Source: Burkholderiales bacterium
GTDB lineage: Bacteria > Pseudomonadota > Gammaproteobacteria > Burkholderiales > Casimicrobiaceae
Reading direction: 5' to 3'
Assembly: GCA_031270015.1 (NCBI GenBank)
Contig: JAISYH010000032.1
Coordinates: 1-64,000, forward strand
Length of the DNA stretch: 64,000 nt
The notes beneath the pieces are model-generated. The model had not been told where the DNA came from. It saw only the letters and a list, made by a program, of their open reading frames with translations, and did no database searches. The position numbers and the translations under genes were made by a program. Of this stretch, positions 1-9,819 are shown in pieces; the stretch's first letter is position 1, and each line of letters starts with the position of its first letter.

Positions 1-648
1 ACCGATCTTCGCCCGTTTTGGTCGTTGCGGAATCATGAAGGCGCATTGTGGCTACAGTGTAACGAACGGACATTGATGGCTTCCGATACTCTTTCTCTGA
101 TGGGACGACATAACGCGCTGAATGCTTTGGCGGCATTGGCATTGACCGCTTGTGTCGTCGGTATCGACGGTATCGACGATCACGTGTTGAGCGCGCTACG
201 CAATTTTCGAGGATTGCCACATCGTATGGAAATTGTTGGCGAAATAGGCGGGGTACGTTATATCAACGATTCGAAAGCGACGACGGTCGCCGCGACATTG
301 GCCGCGCTTGAAGGGTTGACTATGCCAACGATTCTGATCGCTGGCGGCGATGGCAAGAAACAGTCGTTTGTACCGCTCGCTGAAGCGGTGGCGCAACATT
401 GCCGCGCAGTTTTGCTGATTGGACGCGATGCTCCTCTAATCGAAAAGGCGCTGATGGCAAGCGATAGTAAAGTAACGATTGAAAATTGCGGAACACTCGA
501 TCAAGCAGTACGATGTGCAAAAACGATGGCGCGATCAGGTGATATCGTTTTATTGTCTCCGGCATGTGCAAGTTTAGACCAGTTCGCGGATTACTTGGCG
601 CGTGGCATAGCATTTACCGAATTGATCGGTGCCGGAGAAATGCGATGA
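1..648 (+). CDS. murD: UDP-N-acetylmuramoylalanine--D-glutamate ligase MurD (C-terminal part, 5' truncated by window)
   Basis: Cytoplasmic Mur ligase that adds D-Glu to UDP-MurNAc-L-Ala in peptidoglycan precursor synthesis. The reading frame is open from base 1, so the N-terminal half lies outside the window; about 215 C-terminal residues are visible. They hold the GRHNALNALAALA segment of Mur ligases, the NDSKATT motif typical of MurD (near base 270), and the C-terminal LLSPACASLDQF block that closes the active site. The stop at 646-648 overlaps the ftsW ATG at 645, as expected inside a dcw operon. The gene following is ftsW, which fits the usual murD-ftsW-murG order. Confidence 0.95.
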   Translation, partial: TDLRPFWSLRNHEGALWLQCNERTLMASDTLSLMGRHNALNALAALALTACVVGIDGIDDHVLSALRNFRGLPHRMEIVGEIGGVRYINDSKATTVAATLAALEGLTMPTILIAGGDGKKQSFVPLAEAVAQHCRAVLLIGRDAPLIEKALMASDSKVTIENCGTLDQAVRCAKTMARSGDIVLLSPACASLDQFADYLARGIAFTELIGAGEMR

Positions 649-1871
649 GCAGAATTCAATCCTCACCGACGCAACGGTTCGGCGAAAGCAGCATTTTTCC
701 GCTCAAAAAGAAAAAACGGGAAACGCTGATGTTTGATACGTCGCTGTTATGGACGGTATTGATATTATTGGCGATCGGTTTAGTTATGGTGTATTCGGCG
801 TCGATGGCTACGGCGGAAGCGGGCGCTTATACCGGATACCGCTCCACTTATTTTTTGATGCGCCATGTAATTTATCTTTCGATTGCATCAATATTGGCTC
901 TGGTTGCTTTTCAACTTCCGATGCAACGGTGGCAGCAGTTTGCGCCATGGTTGTTTATCGGTTGCCTGATACTATTATTATTGGTATTGGTTCCGAGTGT
1001 CGGCAAATCGGTCAATGGATCGCGCCGTTGGTTGTCGTTGATCGTTTTCAATTTACAACCTTCGGAACTGATGAAGCTGGCGGTCATTTTTTATGCGGCG
1101 AGTTATGCGGTACGTAAAGCGCAATTTCTACCGGCAGGACAACCGATGGGAGAAACGTTATTGCGTGGCTTTCTGCCGCTGTTTTCCGTCATCGTTTTCG
1201 TCGGCGCATTACTTTTGATGGAACCGGATTTCGGCGCATTCGTGGTGATCGTCGCAATCGGGTTGGGGGTCTTATTCGTCGGCGGTTTGGATTGGCGTAT
1301 TATTTTGGGGTTACTACTATTATTACCTGTTGCACTCGGCGCACTCCTCGTTTCGGCGTCTTATCGTTTGGAAAGATTGACGGCATTTTTACAGCCTTGG
1401 GATGACCCATTGGGGAAAGGATACCAATTGACGCATTCATTAATGGCATTCGGTCGTGGTGAATTCTGGGGTGTTGGTCTGGGCGATAGCGTCGAAAAAT
1501 TATTATATCTTCCCGAAGCGCATACTGACTTTATCTTGGCGGTCGTCGCTGAAGAATTAGGTCTTGTCGGTGTTTTGATCGTAATAATACTTTTCATGTG
1601 GTTGTTGTTACGTACTTGGATGATTGGCGCGCAGGCAGCGCGTTTACGGCAACCCTTTTCGGCGCTGACCGCTTACGGGATTGGTATTTGGATCGGCGTA
1701 CAAGCGTTCATCAATATGGGCGTAAATATGGGGATTTTACCTACCAAAGGATTGACATTGCCTTTCCTCTCATTTGGTGGAAGCGGTATCGTCGTGAATT
1801 GCGTGATCATGGCGGTACTGTTGCGGATTGACTTTGAAAACCGGCGACTTTTGAATGGGCATAAGCTATGA
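645..1871 (+). CDS. ftsW: Lipid II polymerase / cell division protein FtsW
   Basis: SEDS-family septal peptidoglycan glycosyltransferase in the inner membrane, working with FtsI. The ATG at 645 is preferred because it overlaps the murD stop (ATGA); an upstream in-frame ATG at 564 lies deep inside murD. The 408-residue product has a basic cytoplasmic N-terminus (PLKKKKRE), about ten hydrophobic helices and SEDS signatures: GSRRWL and NLQPSELMKLA in the middle, and LPTKGLTLPFLSFGGSG near the C-terminus. It overlaps murG by 4 bp. Confidence 0.96.
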   Translation: MSRIQSSPTQRFGESSIFPLKKKKRETLMFDTSLLWTVLILLAIGLVMVYSASMATAEAGAYTGYRSTYFLMRHVIYLSIASILALVAFQLPMQRWQQFAPWLFIGCLILLLLVLVPSVGKSVNGSRRWLSLIVFNLQPSELMKLAVIFYAASYAVRKAQFLPAGQPMGETLLRGFLPLFSVIVFVGALLLMEPDFGAFVVIVAIGLGVLFVGGLDWRIILGLLLLLPVALGALLVSASYRLERLTAFLQPWDDPLGKGYQLTHSLMAFGRGEFWGVGLGDSVEKLLYLPEAHTDFILAVVAEELGLVGVLIVIILFMWLLLRTWMIGAQAARLRQPFSALTAYGIGIWIGVQAFINMGVNMGILPTKGLTLPFLSFGGSGIVVNCVIMAVLLRIDFENRRLLNGHKL

Positions 1872-3007
1872 GCGCGGAACGCGATTCAAAAGGAATCATC
1901 ATGATTACGACCGGTGGCACGGGCGGACATATTTATCCAGGCGTTGCCGTTGCGCACAAACTTCAAGCGGCGGGATGGCAAGTTTTTTGGTTGGGAACAG
2001 AAAATGGAATGGAAGCGCGTATCGTACCGAATGAAAATATCGAATTCGAATCAATATCGTTTGATGGTATCCGTGGTAAAGGTCTGCGCACGATGATATT
2101 TGGATCGTTTGAATTATTGCGCGCGCTTTGGCAAAGCATGAATATCATTAAACGGCGGCGTCCCGATGTCGTTATTGGGTTCGGCGGTTTCGCGTCGTTT
2201 CCTGGTGCGTTTGCCGCAGTAGCAAAAAATGTCCCTTTGGTGATTCATGAAGCCAATGCCGTACCTGGATTGGCAAACAGAATATTACGTTATGGCGCCG
2301 ATAAGGTCCTTGTCGGTTTTCGAGGTGTTTTCCGCGAAGGAAAAGGACACGATGTAATTTGGAGCGGCAATCCAGTACGAGAAGAAATGTTACGGCAACC
2401 GCCACCCGATGATCGGTTTTTGAAACGCGCAGGTACTCTACAATTATTGGTCGTTGGCGGTAGTCTCGGCGCGCAGGCGATCAATAAAATAGTTCCCGCC
2501 GCATTGAAATCGTTGCCGGAAGATAAACGCCCGCGCGTCGTTCATCAGGTAGGCAAAAATCATCTCGACGCTGTACAGAAGATATACGCCGAACATCAGA
2601 TAGACGCCGTTTGTGTACCGTTTATCGATGAGATGGGACGCGCTTATTCAGAAGCTGATATTGTGATTTGTCGCGGCGGAGCGATGACGATAGCCGAATT
2701 GACGGCAGTTGGCGTCGGCGCGTTGATCGTTCCTTTGGCAAGTGCGATCGCCGACGAGCAAAGCGCCAATGCTGAAGCATTGACTCGCATACAAGCCGCC
2801 GACAAAATCAGCCAGAAAGATTTGACTGCTGATGTATTGGCGAAATGGTTGATGGGAATGACCAGAGAGCGAGCGTTGGCGATGGCAAACGCGGCTTACG
2901 CATTGCGCAGAGAAAACGCGGCAGAAGATGCGATGAAAGTTTGTATGGGTCTCGGAAGTGCTTTTCGCCGGAAACGGTTGTCGAAGGGGACGCTCAATGA
3001 GGCATAA
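1868..3007 (+). CDS. murG: UDP-N-acetylglucosamine--undecaprenyl-PP-MurNAc-pentapeptide transferase MurG
   Basis: Peripheral inner-membrane glycosyltransferase that turns lipid I into lipid II. The N-terminal donor/acceptor loop [12 protein letters not shown] and the [10 protein letters not shown] loop are present, followed by [13 protein letters not shown] and the UDP-GlcNAc-binding region with [11 protein letters not shown]. The ATG at 1868 overlaps the ftsW stop by 4 bp. A second ATG at 1901, with AAGGA before it, would remove 11 residues and start right at the glycine-rich loop, so the true start is not fully settled. The C-terminus carries a basic tail (FRRKRLSKG), making the protein slightly longer than is usual. 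Confidence 0.95.
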   Translation: MSAERDSKGIIMITTGGTGGHIYPGVAVAHKLQAAGWQVFWLGTENGMEARIVPNENIEFESISFDGIRGKGLRTMIFGSFELLRALWQSMNIIKRRRPDVVIGFGGFASFPGAFAAVAKNVPLVIHEANAVPGLANRILRYGADKVLVGFRGVFREGKGHDVIWSGNPVREEMLRQPPPDDRFLKRAGTLQLLVVGGSLGAQAINKIVPAALKSLPEDKRPRVVHQVGKNHLDAVQKIYAEHQIDAVCVPFIDEMGRAYSEADIVICRGGAMTIAELTAVGVGALIVPLASAIADEQSANAEALTRIQAADKISQKDLTADVLAKWLMGMTRERALAMANAAYALRRENAAEDAMKVCMGLGSAFRRKRLSKGTLNEA

Positions 3008-4385
3008 GGTTAAACGTTTACATTTTGTCGGTGTTGGCGGTTCGGGCATGAGCGGAATCGCTGAGGTGCTTGTCAATCTCGGCTATGAAGTGACCGGCTC
3101 GGATATCAACGAAAACGCGGCGACAAAACGATTGCGCGCGCTCGGCGTCAATATTTATAACGAACATGCCGCGCATAATATATCGGGCGTGGATGCAGTA
3201 GTTGTTTCCACGGCGATTGCCGAGGACAATCCCGAAATTGTGGCGGCGCAAGAAGCGGGGATACCGATAGTGGCTCGAGCAATTATGTTGGCTGAGTTGA
3301 TGCGTCTCAAGAAAGGTATTGCGGTTGCCGGAACGCATGGGAAAACCACGACGACCAGCTTGATCGCGTCGGTACTCGCCGAAGGTGGACTCGACCCGAC
3401 GTTTGTCATCGGCGGACGCTTGCTTCTGGCGGACGCGAATGCGCGGCTGGGCAGTGGCGAATTTCTGGTAGCGGAAGCCGATGAATCCGACGCGTCGTTT
3501 TTGCATTTGTCGCCGGTAATTTCCGTAGTGACCAATATTGATGCCGACCATATGGAAACGTATCAGCAAGATTTTTCGCAAGTCAAGAAAGCTTTTATTG
3601 AGTTTCTTCAACGTTTACCATTTTACGGTATTGTGGTTGCTTGTATCGATGATGATCATGTACGTGAAATTTTGCCGCAGATAGGGCGCCCTGTGGTGCG
3701 TTACGGATTCGCTGAAGACGCCGATATACGCGCGGTTGCAATGCGTCAGGAACGGGATATGATGTATTTTACGGTACGGCAACAGGGGTTCACCGATTTG
3801 CCGATCAAGTTGACGTTGCCCGGACGACACAGCGTGCAAAACGCACTGGCGGCGGTGGCGATTGGTCGAGAGCTCAATGTTTCGGACGAGGCGATTGCCA
3901 ACGCGTTGGCTCAATTCAAAGGTGTCGGACGACGTTTCCAACGTTATGGCACGATACCGTTGGCAAAAGGTAATATTTTATTGATCGACGATTACGGTCA
4001 CCATCCGACGGAGATCAAAGTCACGATCGAAGCGATCCGCGCCGCTTTTCCCGAACGGCGGCTTGTATTGGTCTTTCAGCCGCATCGCTACACGAGAACG
4101 CGCGATCTTTTTGAGGATTTCGTCGTCTCATTGTCACAAGCCGATTTGCTGATATTGACTGATGTATATGCTGCGGGGGAAACACCGATTGTGGCGGCTG
4201 ACGGGCGCGCACTGACACGCGCCGTCCGTGTTGCGGGCGTCGCCGATCCGGTTTTCGTCGAGAATGTCGTAGATATTCCAGCGCAACTCAAATCGTTGTT
4301 ACGCGACGGAGATGTTGTGTTGACGATGGGCGCAGGCAATATCGGCGCGTTGGCGCCACAATTGGCAGAAGGAGTATTACAGTGA
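2997..4385 (+). CDS. murC: UDP-N-acetylmuramate--L-alanine ligase MurC
   Basis: Cytoplasmic Mur ligase that adds L-Ala to UDP-MurNAc. The start at 2997 overlaps the murG end by 11 bp and has AGGGGA upstream; an in-frame start at 2958 would lie further inside murG and lacks family support. The 462-residue protein opens with the UDP-binding [17 protein letters not shown], carries the P-loop [10 protein letters not shown] near residue 110, the ADESDASF block, and [10 protein letters not shown] plus FQPHRYTRT of the C-terminal domain, all hallmarks of MurC. Confidence 0.96.
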   Translation: MRHKVKRLHFVGVGGSGMSGIAEVLVNLGYEVTGSDINENAATKRLRALGVNIYNEHAAHNISGVDAVVVSTAIAEDNPEIVAAQEAGIPIVARAIMLAELMRLKKGIAVAGTHGKTTTTSLIASVLAEGGLDPTFVIGGRLLLADANARLGSGEFLVAEADESDASFLHLSPVISVVTNIDADHMETYQQDFSQVKKAFIEFLQRLPFYGIVVACIDDDHVREILPQIGRPVVRYGFAEDADIRAVAMRQERDMMYFTVRQQGFTDLPIKLTLPGRHSVQNALAAVAIGRELNVSDEAIANALAQFKGVGRRFQRYGTIPLAKGNILLIDDYGHHPTEIKVTIEAIRAAFPERRLVLVFQPHRYTRTRDLFEDFVVSLSQADLLILTDVYAAGETPIVAADGRALTRAVRVAGVADPVFVENVVDIPAQLKSLLRDGDVVLTMGAGNIGALAPQLAEGVLQ

Positions 4386-5332
4386 TCGTCACTAAAAAGA
4401 GAACGATAGATTTGCCGATGCTCGATCAATTACGTGGACGGATCGTTCATGATTTGCCGTTGGCGCGTTATACGCGCTGGCGTGTCGGCGGTTCCGCGGA
4501 TATTGCGTTTTTTCCTCTCGATATCGATGATTTGACGCGCTTCTTACGCATGCTTCCCGAGACGATACCGTTGACGTTGATCGGTTTGGGCAGCAACGTA
4601 TTGATTCGTGATCGCGGTGTGCGCGGCGCGGTAGTCTTATTGCAGGATATTCAAGAAGAACCCAATATTGATCAAGAGGGCGCGATCTATGCGCCTGGCG
4701 GATTATCGACGCCGAAACTGGCACGTTTCGCGGCGCAACATCATTATATCGACGCGGCGTTTCTTGTGGGGATTCCCGGAACGGTCGGCGGCGCGTTGGC
4801 GATGAATTCCGGCTGTTACGGCGACGAGATTTGGCGACATGTACTGAACGTTAATGTCTTGCGGCGTGACGGCGTATTCATTTCTCGTATACCAGAAGAA
4901 TACATGATTGATTATCGGAGAGTGGTGTTACGCCCCGAAAGTGGCGAAACACAATTTGAAATATTTGTTGGCGCGAAACTGATTTTCAAACGCGACAAAA
5001 AACGCGATATTAGCGAAAACCTCGCGGAGATCAAACGTCTTTTGGCGAAACGCGCCGAAACACAGCCGCAGAACGTGCCGAACGCGGGCAGTGTTTTTCG
5101 AAATCCGCCGAATGATTACGCCGGACGATTGATTGAAATGTGCGGTCTGAAGGGGACAACTATTGGTGGTGCGCAGATTTCCGAAAAACACGCCAATTTT
5201 ATCGTAAATAAGAGCGGCGCGGCGAGCGCCAAGGATATCGAAACGCTCATCGGGCTGATCCAGAAACACGTGCGGGAGGCGACGGGAATCGAATTGACGC
5301 CAGAAATAAAAATCATTGGGGAGGCGTCATGA
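4382..5332 (+). CDS. murB: UDP-N-acetylenolpyruvoylglucosamine reductase MurB
   Basis: FAD/NADPH enzyme that reduces UDP-GlcNAc-enolpyruvate to UDP-MurNAc. The GTG at 4382 overlaps the murC stop and has GGAG at 4371-4374; the next in-frame ATG lies 12 codons later. FAD-binding segments include [20 protein letters not shown] and [18 protein letters not shown]. Towards the C-terminus, [10 protein letters not shown] contributes the catalytic Ser, followed by [15 protein letters not shown]. Length (316 residues) fits a type II MurB. Its place between murC and ddl matches several betaproteobacterial orders, whereas other lineages keep murB elsewhere. Confidence 0.95.
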   Translation: MIVTKKRTIDLPMLDQLRGRIVHDLPLARYTRWRVGGSADIAFFPLDIDDLTRFLRMLPETIPLTLIGLGSNVLIRDRGVRGAVVLLQDIQEEPNIDQEGAIYAPGGLSTPKLARFAAQHHYIDAAFLVGIPGTVGGALAMNSGCYGDEIWRHVLNVNVLRRDGVFISRIPEEYMIDYRRVVLRPESGETQFEIFVGAKLIFKRDKKRDISENLAEIKRLLAKRAETQPQNVPNAGSVFRNPPNDYAGRLIEMCGLKGTTIGGAQISEKHANFIVNKSGAASAKDIETLIGLIQKHVREATGIELTPEIKIIGEAS

Positions 5333-6246
5333 GCCAATGGGGTAAAGTCGCGGTATTGATGGGTGGCGCGTCGGCGGAACGCGAAGTGTCACTGATGTCC
5401 GGTGGCAATGTATTGGAAGCGTTGCGTTCGCAAAATATCGACGCGCATATGTTTGATCCGGCGGAACGTAATATTTGGACACTGAGAGACGAAGGATTTG
5501 AGCGCGCGTTTCTGATGTTGCACGGACGTGGCGGCGAGGATGGTGTAATTCAAGGCGCGCTGGAGACGTTGAAAATTCCTTATACGGGCAGCGGCGTGAT
5601 GGCGTCGGCGTTGGCAATGGATAAATGGCGAACCAAGATGATTTGGCGAACATCGGGAATTCCGACGCCGCGTTATTTGATTGTGGATCGTTATAGCGAT
5701 TGGTCGATGGTGATCGAAACTTTGGGGTTACCATTCATGTTAAAAGCGGCACATGAGGGATCGAGTATCGGTATTGCCAAAATCGGGCATGCTGACATAT
5801 CGAAAATCATCGAAACCTTCAGCGAGGTCGCCAAATACGACGAGTTGATTTTGGCAGAAGAATTCATTGCCGGAGAGGAATTGACGGCGACGATTCTTGA
5901 CGATGTTGCTTTGCCTTTGGTACGGATCGCCGCGCCGGAAGGTAATTATGATTTTGAACATAAATATTTTTCCGATGATACTTGTTATTTCTGCCCGTCG
6001 GGAATCGAGACTGACCTGGAAGAAAAAATCCGCGAAGATGCATTATGGGCTTTCAATATCATCGGTTGCCGGACTTGGGGGCGTTTGGATGTGATTTTAC
6101 GCGAAGATGGGACTTGGTCATTTTTGGAAATCAATACCGTACCCGGGATGACGGCGCATAGTCTTGTACCGATGGCGGCGCGAGCGGCGGGGATTACTTT
6201 TGAACGGCTTTGTTTGATGATTTTGGAAGGCGCGCATGTGGCATGA
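5329..6246 (+). CDS. ddl: D-alanine--D-alanine ligase Ddl
   Basis: ATP-grasp enzyme that makes the D-Ala-D-Ala dipeptide for the peptidoglycan stem. The start overlaps the murB stop (ATGA) and has GGGGAGG directly upstream. The 305-residue protein shows VLMGGASAEREVSLMSG at the N-terminus, LHGRGGEDG, the Ser loop AAHEGSSIGI, and the metal-binding FLEINTVPGMTAHSL at the C-terminus. The length fits the DdlB type that sits in dcw clusters. It overlaps ftsQ by 11 bp. Confidence 0.96.
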   Translation: MSQWGKVAVLMGGASAEREVSLMSGGNVLEALRSQNIDAHMFDPAERNIWTLRDEGFERAFLMLHGRGGEDGVIQGALETLKIPYTGSGVMASALAMDKWRTKMIWRTSGIPTPRYLIVDRYSDWSMVIETLGLPFMLKAAHEGSSIGIAKIGHADISKIIETFSEVAKYDELILAEEFIAGEELTATILDDVALPLVRIAAPEGNYDFEHKYFSDDTCYFCPSGIETDLEEKIREDALWAFNIIGCRTWGRLDVILREDGTWSFLEINTVPGMTAHSLVPMAARAAGITFERLCLMILEGAHVA

Positions 6247-6970
6247 CCCGAGAACGATGAACGCGATTTCGTTGACGCTGGTAATTGTTTCGGTGTCGGC
6301 GTTACTCTGGGCGACGGGTCATTGGTTGGCGCGACGACCTATTTTTATCTTTCATAGCGTACAAATCAATAATATCCATCGTGCTGACGCGGCGCATGTT
6401 GCGGTAGTGGTGCGGCGCGAATTGAAAGGGACATTTTTCACGATGGATTTCGAGAGCGTGCAACATGCGCTGCGGCAAGTGCCTTGGGTGAGAATGGCGG
6501 GATTACATCGGCAGTGGCCTGACAAGTTAATCGTCACTATCGAAGAATATGAGCCTTTCGCGTTTTGGAACGAATCGGCATTGGTTTCGCGCGCGGGCGA
6601 AGTGTTTGTCGCGCCTTACGACGGCGATCTGCCGCAACTAAGTGGTATAGACGCGGAAGCATTGACAGTAGTCGAGGGGTTTGAGCGGTGGAGCGTTTTA
6701 TTGGCGCCATTGCGCATTGATTTGCGCGCGGTGCATCATTCGCCGCGCAATAGCTGGCACATCGAAATCACCGGTGATTATGGCACGCAATGGGTTGAAC
6801 TCGGTAAGGAAGATATGGACGAAAGGATCACACGGTTTGCTACCGTATATCGGCGCACTATGGGCGCGTTGGCGCGCAGCGGGATCGTGACGGACTATAT
6901 TGATCTTCGTTACCGGAACGGACTGACGGTGCGCGTACATGAGAATACCCAATCGCTATCGCGGAGTTAG
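6236..6970 (+). CDS. ftsQ: Cell division protein FtsQ
   Basis: Bitopic inner-membrane divisome protein that links FtsB/FtsL to the cytoplasmic ring. The ATG at 6236 lies inside the end of ddl and is preceded by GGAAGG at a good distance. The 244-residue protein has a short cytoplasmic start, one transmembrane helix at about residues 7-25, a POTRA domain (FIFHSVQINNIHRADAAHV onwards) and the FtsQ core with VPWVRMAGLHRQWPDKL, a well conserved signature. Order ddl-ftsQ-ftsA-ftsZ supports the call. Confidence 0.94.
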   Translation: MWHDPRTMNAISLTLVIVSVSALLWATGHWLARRPIFIFHSVQINNIHRADAAHVAVVVRRELKGTFFTMDFESVQHALRQVPWVRMAGLHRQWPDKLIVTIEEYEPFAFWNESALVSRAGEVFVAPYDGDLPQLSGIDAEALTVVEGFERWSVLLAPLRIDLRAVHHSPRNSWHIEITGDYGTQWVELGKEDMDERITRFATVYRRTMGALARSGIVTDYIDLRYRNGLTVRVHENTQSLSRS

Positions 6971-7030
6971 GCTTGAATCGACAAAATACGGATTTACGGA
7001 TTGCAGGAAAGGAAAGGAAAAGAAAACGCC

Positions 7031-8266
7031 ATGGCAAAAGAACAGCAAGATCTAATCGTTGGTCTTGATATTGGTACTTCAAAGACAATGGCGATCGTTG
7101 CCGAAATATCGTCTGGGCAGGAGTTGCGAGTGCTTGGTTTTGGTATGCAGCCGTCGCGCGGATTGAAGAAAGGCGCGGTGGTCAATATCGAGGCGACGAT
7201 GTCGTCGATTCAACGCGCGGTCGAGGAAGCGGAACTGATGGCAAACTGCCAGATTGCCGAAGTCTATACCGGTGTTTCCGGAAGCCATATCCGCAGCGCG
7301 AACTCTAGAGGGATGGTAGCGATCAAGGAAAAAAACGAGGTATCACAAGCCGATGTCGACCGAGCAATGGAAACGGCGCGCGCCGTCCCGATTACCAGCG
7401 ACCATCAGATCATTCACGTTCTTCCTCAGGAATTTCGCGTGGACGATCAGGACGACGTACATGATCCTTTGGGGATGAGTGGCGTACGCTTGGAGGTGAA
7501 AGTGCATGTCGTCACCGGCGCGGTATCGGCGGTTGAAAACATCGTCAAATGCGTTCGCCGCAGCGGGCTGGAAGTACGCGAAATTTATTTACAACCTCTG
7601 GTGGCAGCGACGGCGGTGTTGAACGACGACGAAAAAGAGCTGGGTGTGTGTCTGGTCGATATCGGCGGCGGCACGACCGACATCGCCATTTTCACCGGCG
7701 GCGCGATTCGCCATACGGCGGTGATCCCGATTGCCGGTGATCAAGTGACCAACGATATTGCGATGACACTGCGTACGCCGACCAAAGAAGCAGAGGATTT
7801 GAAAGTGTTGCACGGATGCGCGTTGCGGCAGCTTGCGAACCAAAACGATTTTGTCGAAGTTCCGGGCGTATCGGGACGCCTGCCGAGAAAATTGTCGCGC
7901 CATACGTTGGCGGAAGTTATCGAACCGCGCATCGAGGAATTGTATTCGCTGATTCAATCCGAACTGCGGCGCTCAGGTTACGAAGAACTGGTGTCCTCAG
8001 GCATCGTGTTGACTGGTGGCACGGCACAATTGGCGGGAATGGTGGAACTCGGCGAAGAAGTTTTTCATTGTCCGGTACGTGTTGGCGTGCCGATGTACGA
8101 GGGACCATTGTCGGAAATCGTGAAAAATCCGCGTTTTGCGGCAGCGATGGGTCTTCTCCACGAGGGCGGTGAACATTGGTCGCGGCTCCAAGCTGCGCGA
8201 AATCAGACACATGGGCTATTCGGCGGCTTACAAAGAATGAAACAATGGTTTAAAACTAACTTTTAG
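7031..8266 (+). CDS. ftsA: Cell division protein FtsA
   Basis: Actin-fold ATPase that tethers FtsZ filaments to the membrane and recruits later divisome proteins. The ATG at 7031 follows a purine-rich GGAAAGGAAAAG tract; a TTG at 7001 in frame is unlikely. The 411-residue protein begins with the phosphate-1 loop VGLDIGTSKTMAIVAE, has the SHI-containing 1C domain (GVSGSHIRSANS), phosphate-2 VDIGGGTTDIAIF, and adenosine motif VLTGGTAQLAG. It ends in an amphipathic basic helix (GGLQRMKQWFKTNF), the membrane-targeting sequence. Confidence 0.96.
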   Translation: MAKEQQDLIVGLDIGTSKTMAIVAEISSGQELRVLGFGMQPSRGLKKGAVVNIEATMSSIQRAVEEAELMANCQIAEVYTGVSGSHIRSANSRGMVAIKEKNEVSQADVDRAMETARAVPITSDHQIIHVLPQEFRVDDQDDVHDPLGMSGVRLEVKVHVVTGAVSAVENIVKCVRRSGLEVREIYLQPLVAATAVLNDDEKELGVCLVDIGGGTTDIAIFTGGAIRHTAVIPIAGDQVTNDIAMTLRTPTKEAEDLKVLHGCALRQLANQNDFVEVPGVSGRLPRKLSRHTLAEVIEPRIEELYSLIQSELRRSGYEELVSSGIVLTGGTAQLAGMVELGEEVFHCPVRVGVPMYEGPLSEIVKNPRFAAAMGLLHEGGEHWSRLQAARNQTHGLFGGLQRMKQWFKTNF

Positions 8267-8387
8267 GTATTACAATACACCTTGATGGAGAAACGAGATG
8301 AATAACAAACAATTTGAATTTCCCTATCCGTGGCAACACGATACTAATACAGAGAAAACAATGAGCAATACCAGACAGGAGATCGGC

Positions 8388-9551
8388 ATGAATGCAAGTT
8401 TTGAATTGATAGAACAAATCATGGATGGCGCGGTGATCAAAGTGATCGGCATCGGCGGCTGCGGCGGCAACGCTGTGGAACATATGATCGATCGTGGATT
8501 GGCGGGTGTCGAATTTATTTGCGCCAACACCGATATGCAGGCATTGAAACGATCGAGCGCGCCATTGCAGATTCAACTTGGCACGACATTGACGCGCGGG
8601 TTGGGCGCGGGAGCGCGCCCCGACATCGGTCGCAACGCCGCGATGGCTGATCGTGACCGCCTCGCGGAACTAATACGCGGCGCGGACATGTTGTTTGTGA
8701 CTGCCGGTATGGGTGGCGGCACGGGAACGGGAGCGGCGCCAGTGGTCGCCGATATCGCTAAATCGATGGGTATTCTAACGGTGGCGGTGGTTACTCGTCC
8801 GTTCTCCTTCGAAGGACGCCGCCAGAAAGTGGCGCAGGAAGGCATCGAGGAACTGTCGCACAAAGTTGATTCGCTGATTATCGTGCCGAACGATAAGCTA
8901 ATACAAGTCTTGGGCGAAGACGTATCGGTGCTTGACGCGTTTGCTGCGGCGAACGACGTGTTGTATGGCGCGGTATCGGGAATCGCCGAGGTCATCAGCA
9001 GTCCGGGCATGGTCAATGTGGACTTTGCCGATGTGCGCACGGTGATGAGCGAAGTCGGCATGGCGATGATGGGTTCGGCTTCGGCGAGCGGCGTGGATCG
9101 CGCTCGCGAAGCGGCGGAAGCGGCGGTGAAAAGCCCGCTTTTGGAAGACGTGAACTTAATCGGCGCGCGTGGCGTACTGGTGAATGTCACCGCAAACAAT
9201 GGTCTTAAGTTGTCTGAATACCATACGGTGATGGCGACAGTAAAAGAATTCACTGCGCCGGACGCGATAGTCATTGCCGGAACGGCGATTGACGAAAACA
9301 TCGGCGATACGCTGCGCGTGACCATCGTGGCGACCGGATTGGGCGAAGCGGTGAGACAGCGGACGCCCAAGTTGGAAGTTGTCGAAACCGTGCTTGAACG
9401 TACCGGCACCGACGGCGGACCGATAACGGAAAACTCTATCGACTACGATCAGCCGACAGTCGCGCGTCGGCGCGTCAGTGCCAATACGTCGTCCGGAAGT
9501 CAAGGAATGGATATGGATATTCCGGCGTTTTTACGTAAACAAGCCGACTGA
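8388..9551 (+). CDS. ftsZ: Cell division GTPase FtsZ
   Basis: Tubulin-like GTPase forming the cytokinetic ring. The GTP-binding signature GGGTGTG sits at residues 109-115 and the T7-loop region with NVDFADVRTVM follows. The C-terminal peptide DIPAFLRKQAD, which binds FtsA and ZipA-type partners, is intact. Start choice is uncertain: the ATG at 8388 (AGGAG 6 nt upstream) gives an N-terminus like known FtsZ proteins, 387 residues. An ATG at 8298, also with GGAG, adds 30 residues unlike any family start I know. A TACAAT at 8271-8276 could be a promoter -10 element in the ftsA-ftsZ gap. Confidence 0.96.
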   Translation: MNASFELIEQIMDGAVIKVIGIGGCGGNAVEHMIDRGLAGVEFICANTDMQALKRSSAPLQIQLGTTLTRGLGAGARPDIGRNAAMADRDRLAELIRGADMLFVTAGMGGGTGTGAAPVVADIAKSMGILTVAVVTRPFSFEGRRQKVAQEGIEELSHKVDSLIIVPNDKLIQVLGEDVSVLDAFAAANDVLYGAVSGIAEVISSPGMVNVDFADVRTVMSEVGMAMMGSASASGVDRAREAAEAAVKSPLLEDVNLIGARGVLVNVTANNGLKLSEYHTVMATVKEFTAPDAIVIAGTAIDENIGDTLRVTIVATGLGEAVRQRTPKLEVVETVLERTGTDGGPITENSIDYDQPTVARRRVSANTSSGSQGMDMDIPAFLRKQAD

Positions 9552-9819
9552 AGATCAGGATATTGGAAATTGGCTTCAGGCTAAAGCTGACAATATGTTC
9601 CGGGCGAAGTGATGACCATGAAACGAAAAGAGGCGTAGCGGGAAAGTTCGTCCGCCATTATGTTCCTCTGTTTTTTTATCGTCATTGTCAGAAGCGGGAT
9701 TATGACGTTTTCGTTGTTTCGCGTGACGAAACGAAAAAAGGTAGCGTCGAGGTGTTGTGATAATATTTGAAACCGCGTGATTTTAGCGCTTGACTGGATA
9801 TTTGGACGCCGTTTTCTTC
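9552..9819. other. Intergenic gap ftsZ-lpxC, no gene seen
   Basis: This 268 bp stretch separates ftsZ from lpxC. A 65-codon frame at 9563-9760 starts without a ribosome site and has no family features, so I do not call it. A short hairpin (GTTTCG, 5 nt loop, CGAAAC) lies around 9715-9731, and an AT-rich patch GATAAT at 9759-9764 could serve as a -10 box for lpxC, without a good -35. No T-tract terminator was found. Confidence 0.4.

Noticed and set aside
8573-9409. 278-codon open frame on the minus strand inside ftsZ
   Set aside because: Exact antisense shadow of ftsZ; Ser/Thr/Ala/Pro-rich translation typical of mirrored GC-rich codons, no ribosome site.
9563-9760. 65-codon frame in the ftsZ-lpxC gap
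   Set aside because: No ribosome site, mixed composition without helices or motifs; the gap is better read as regulatory.
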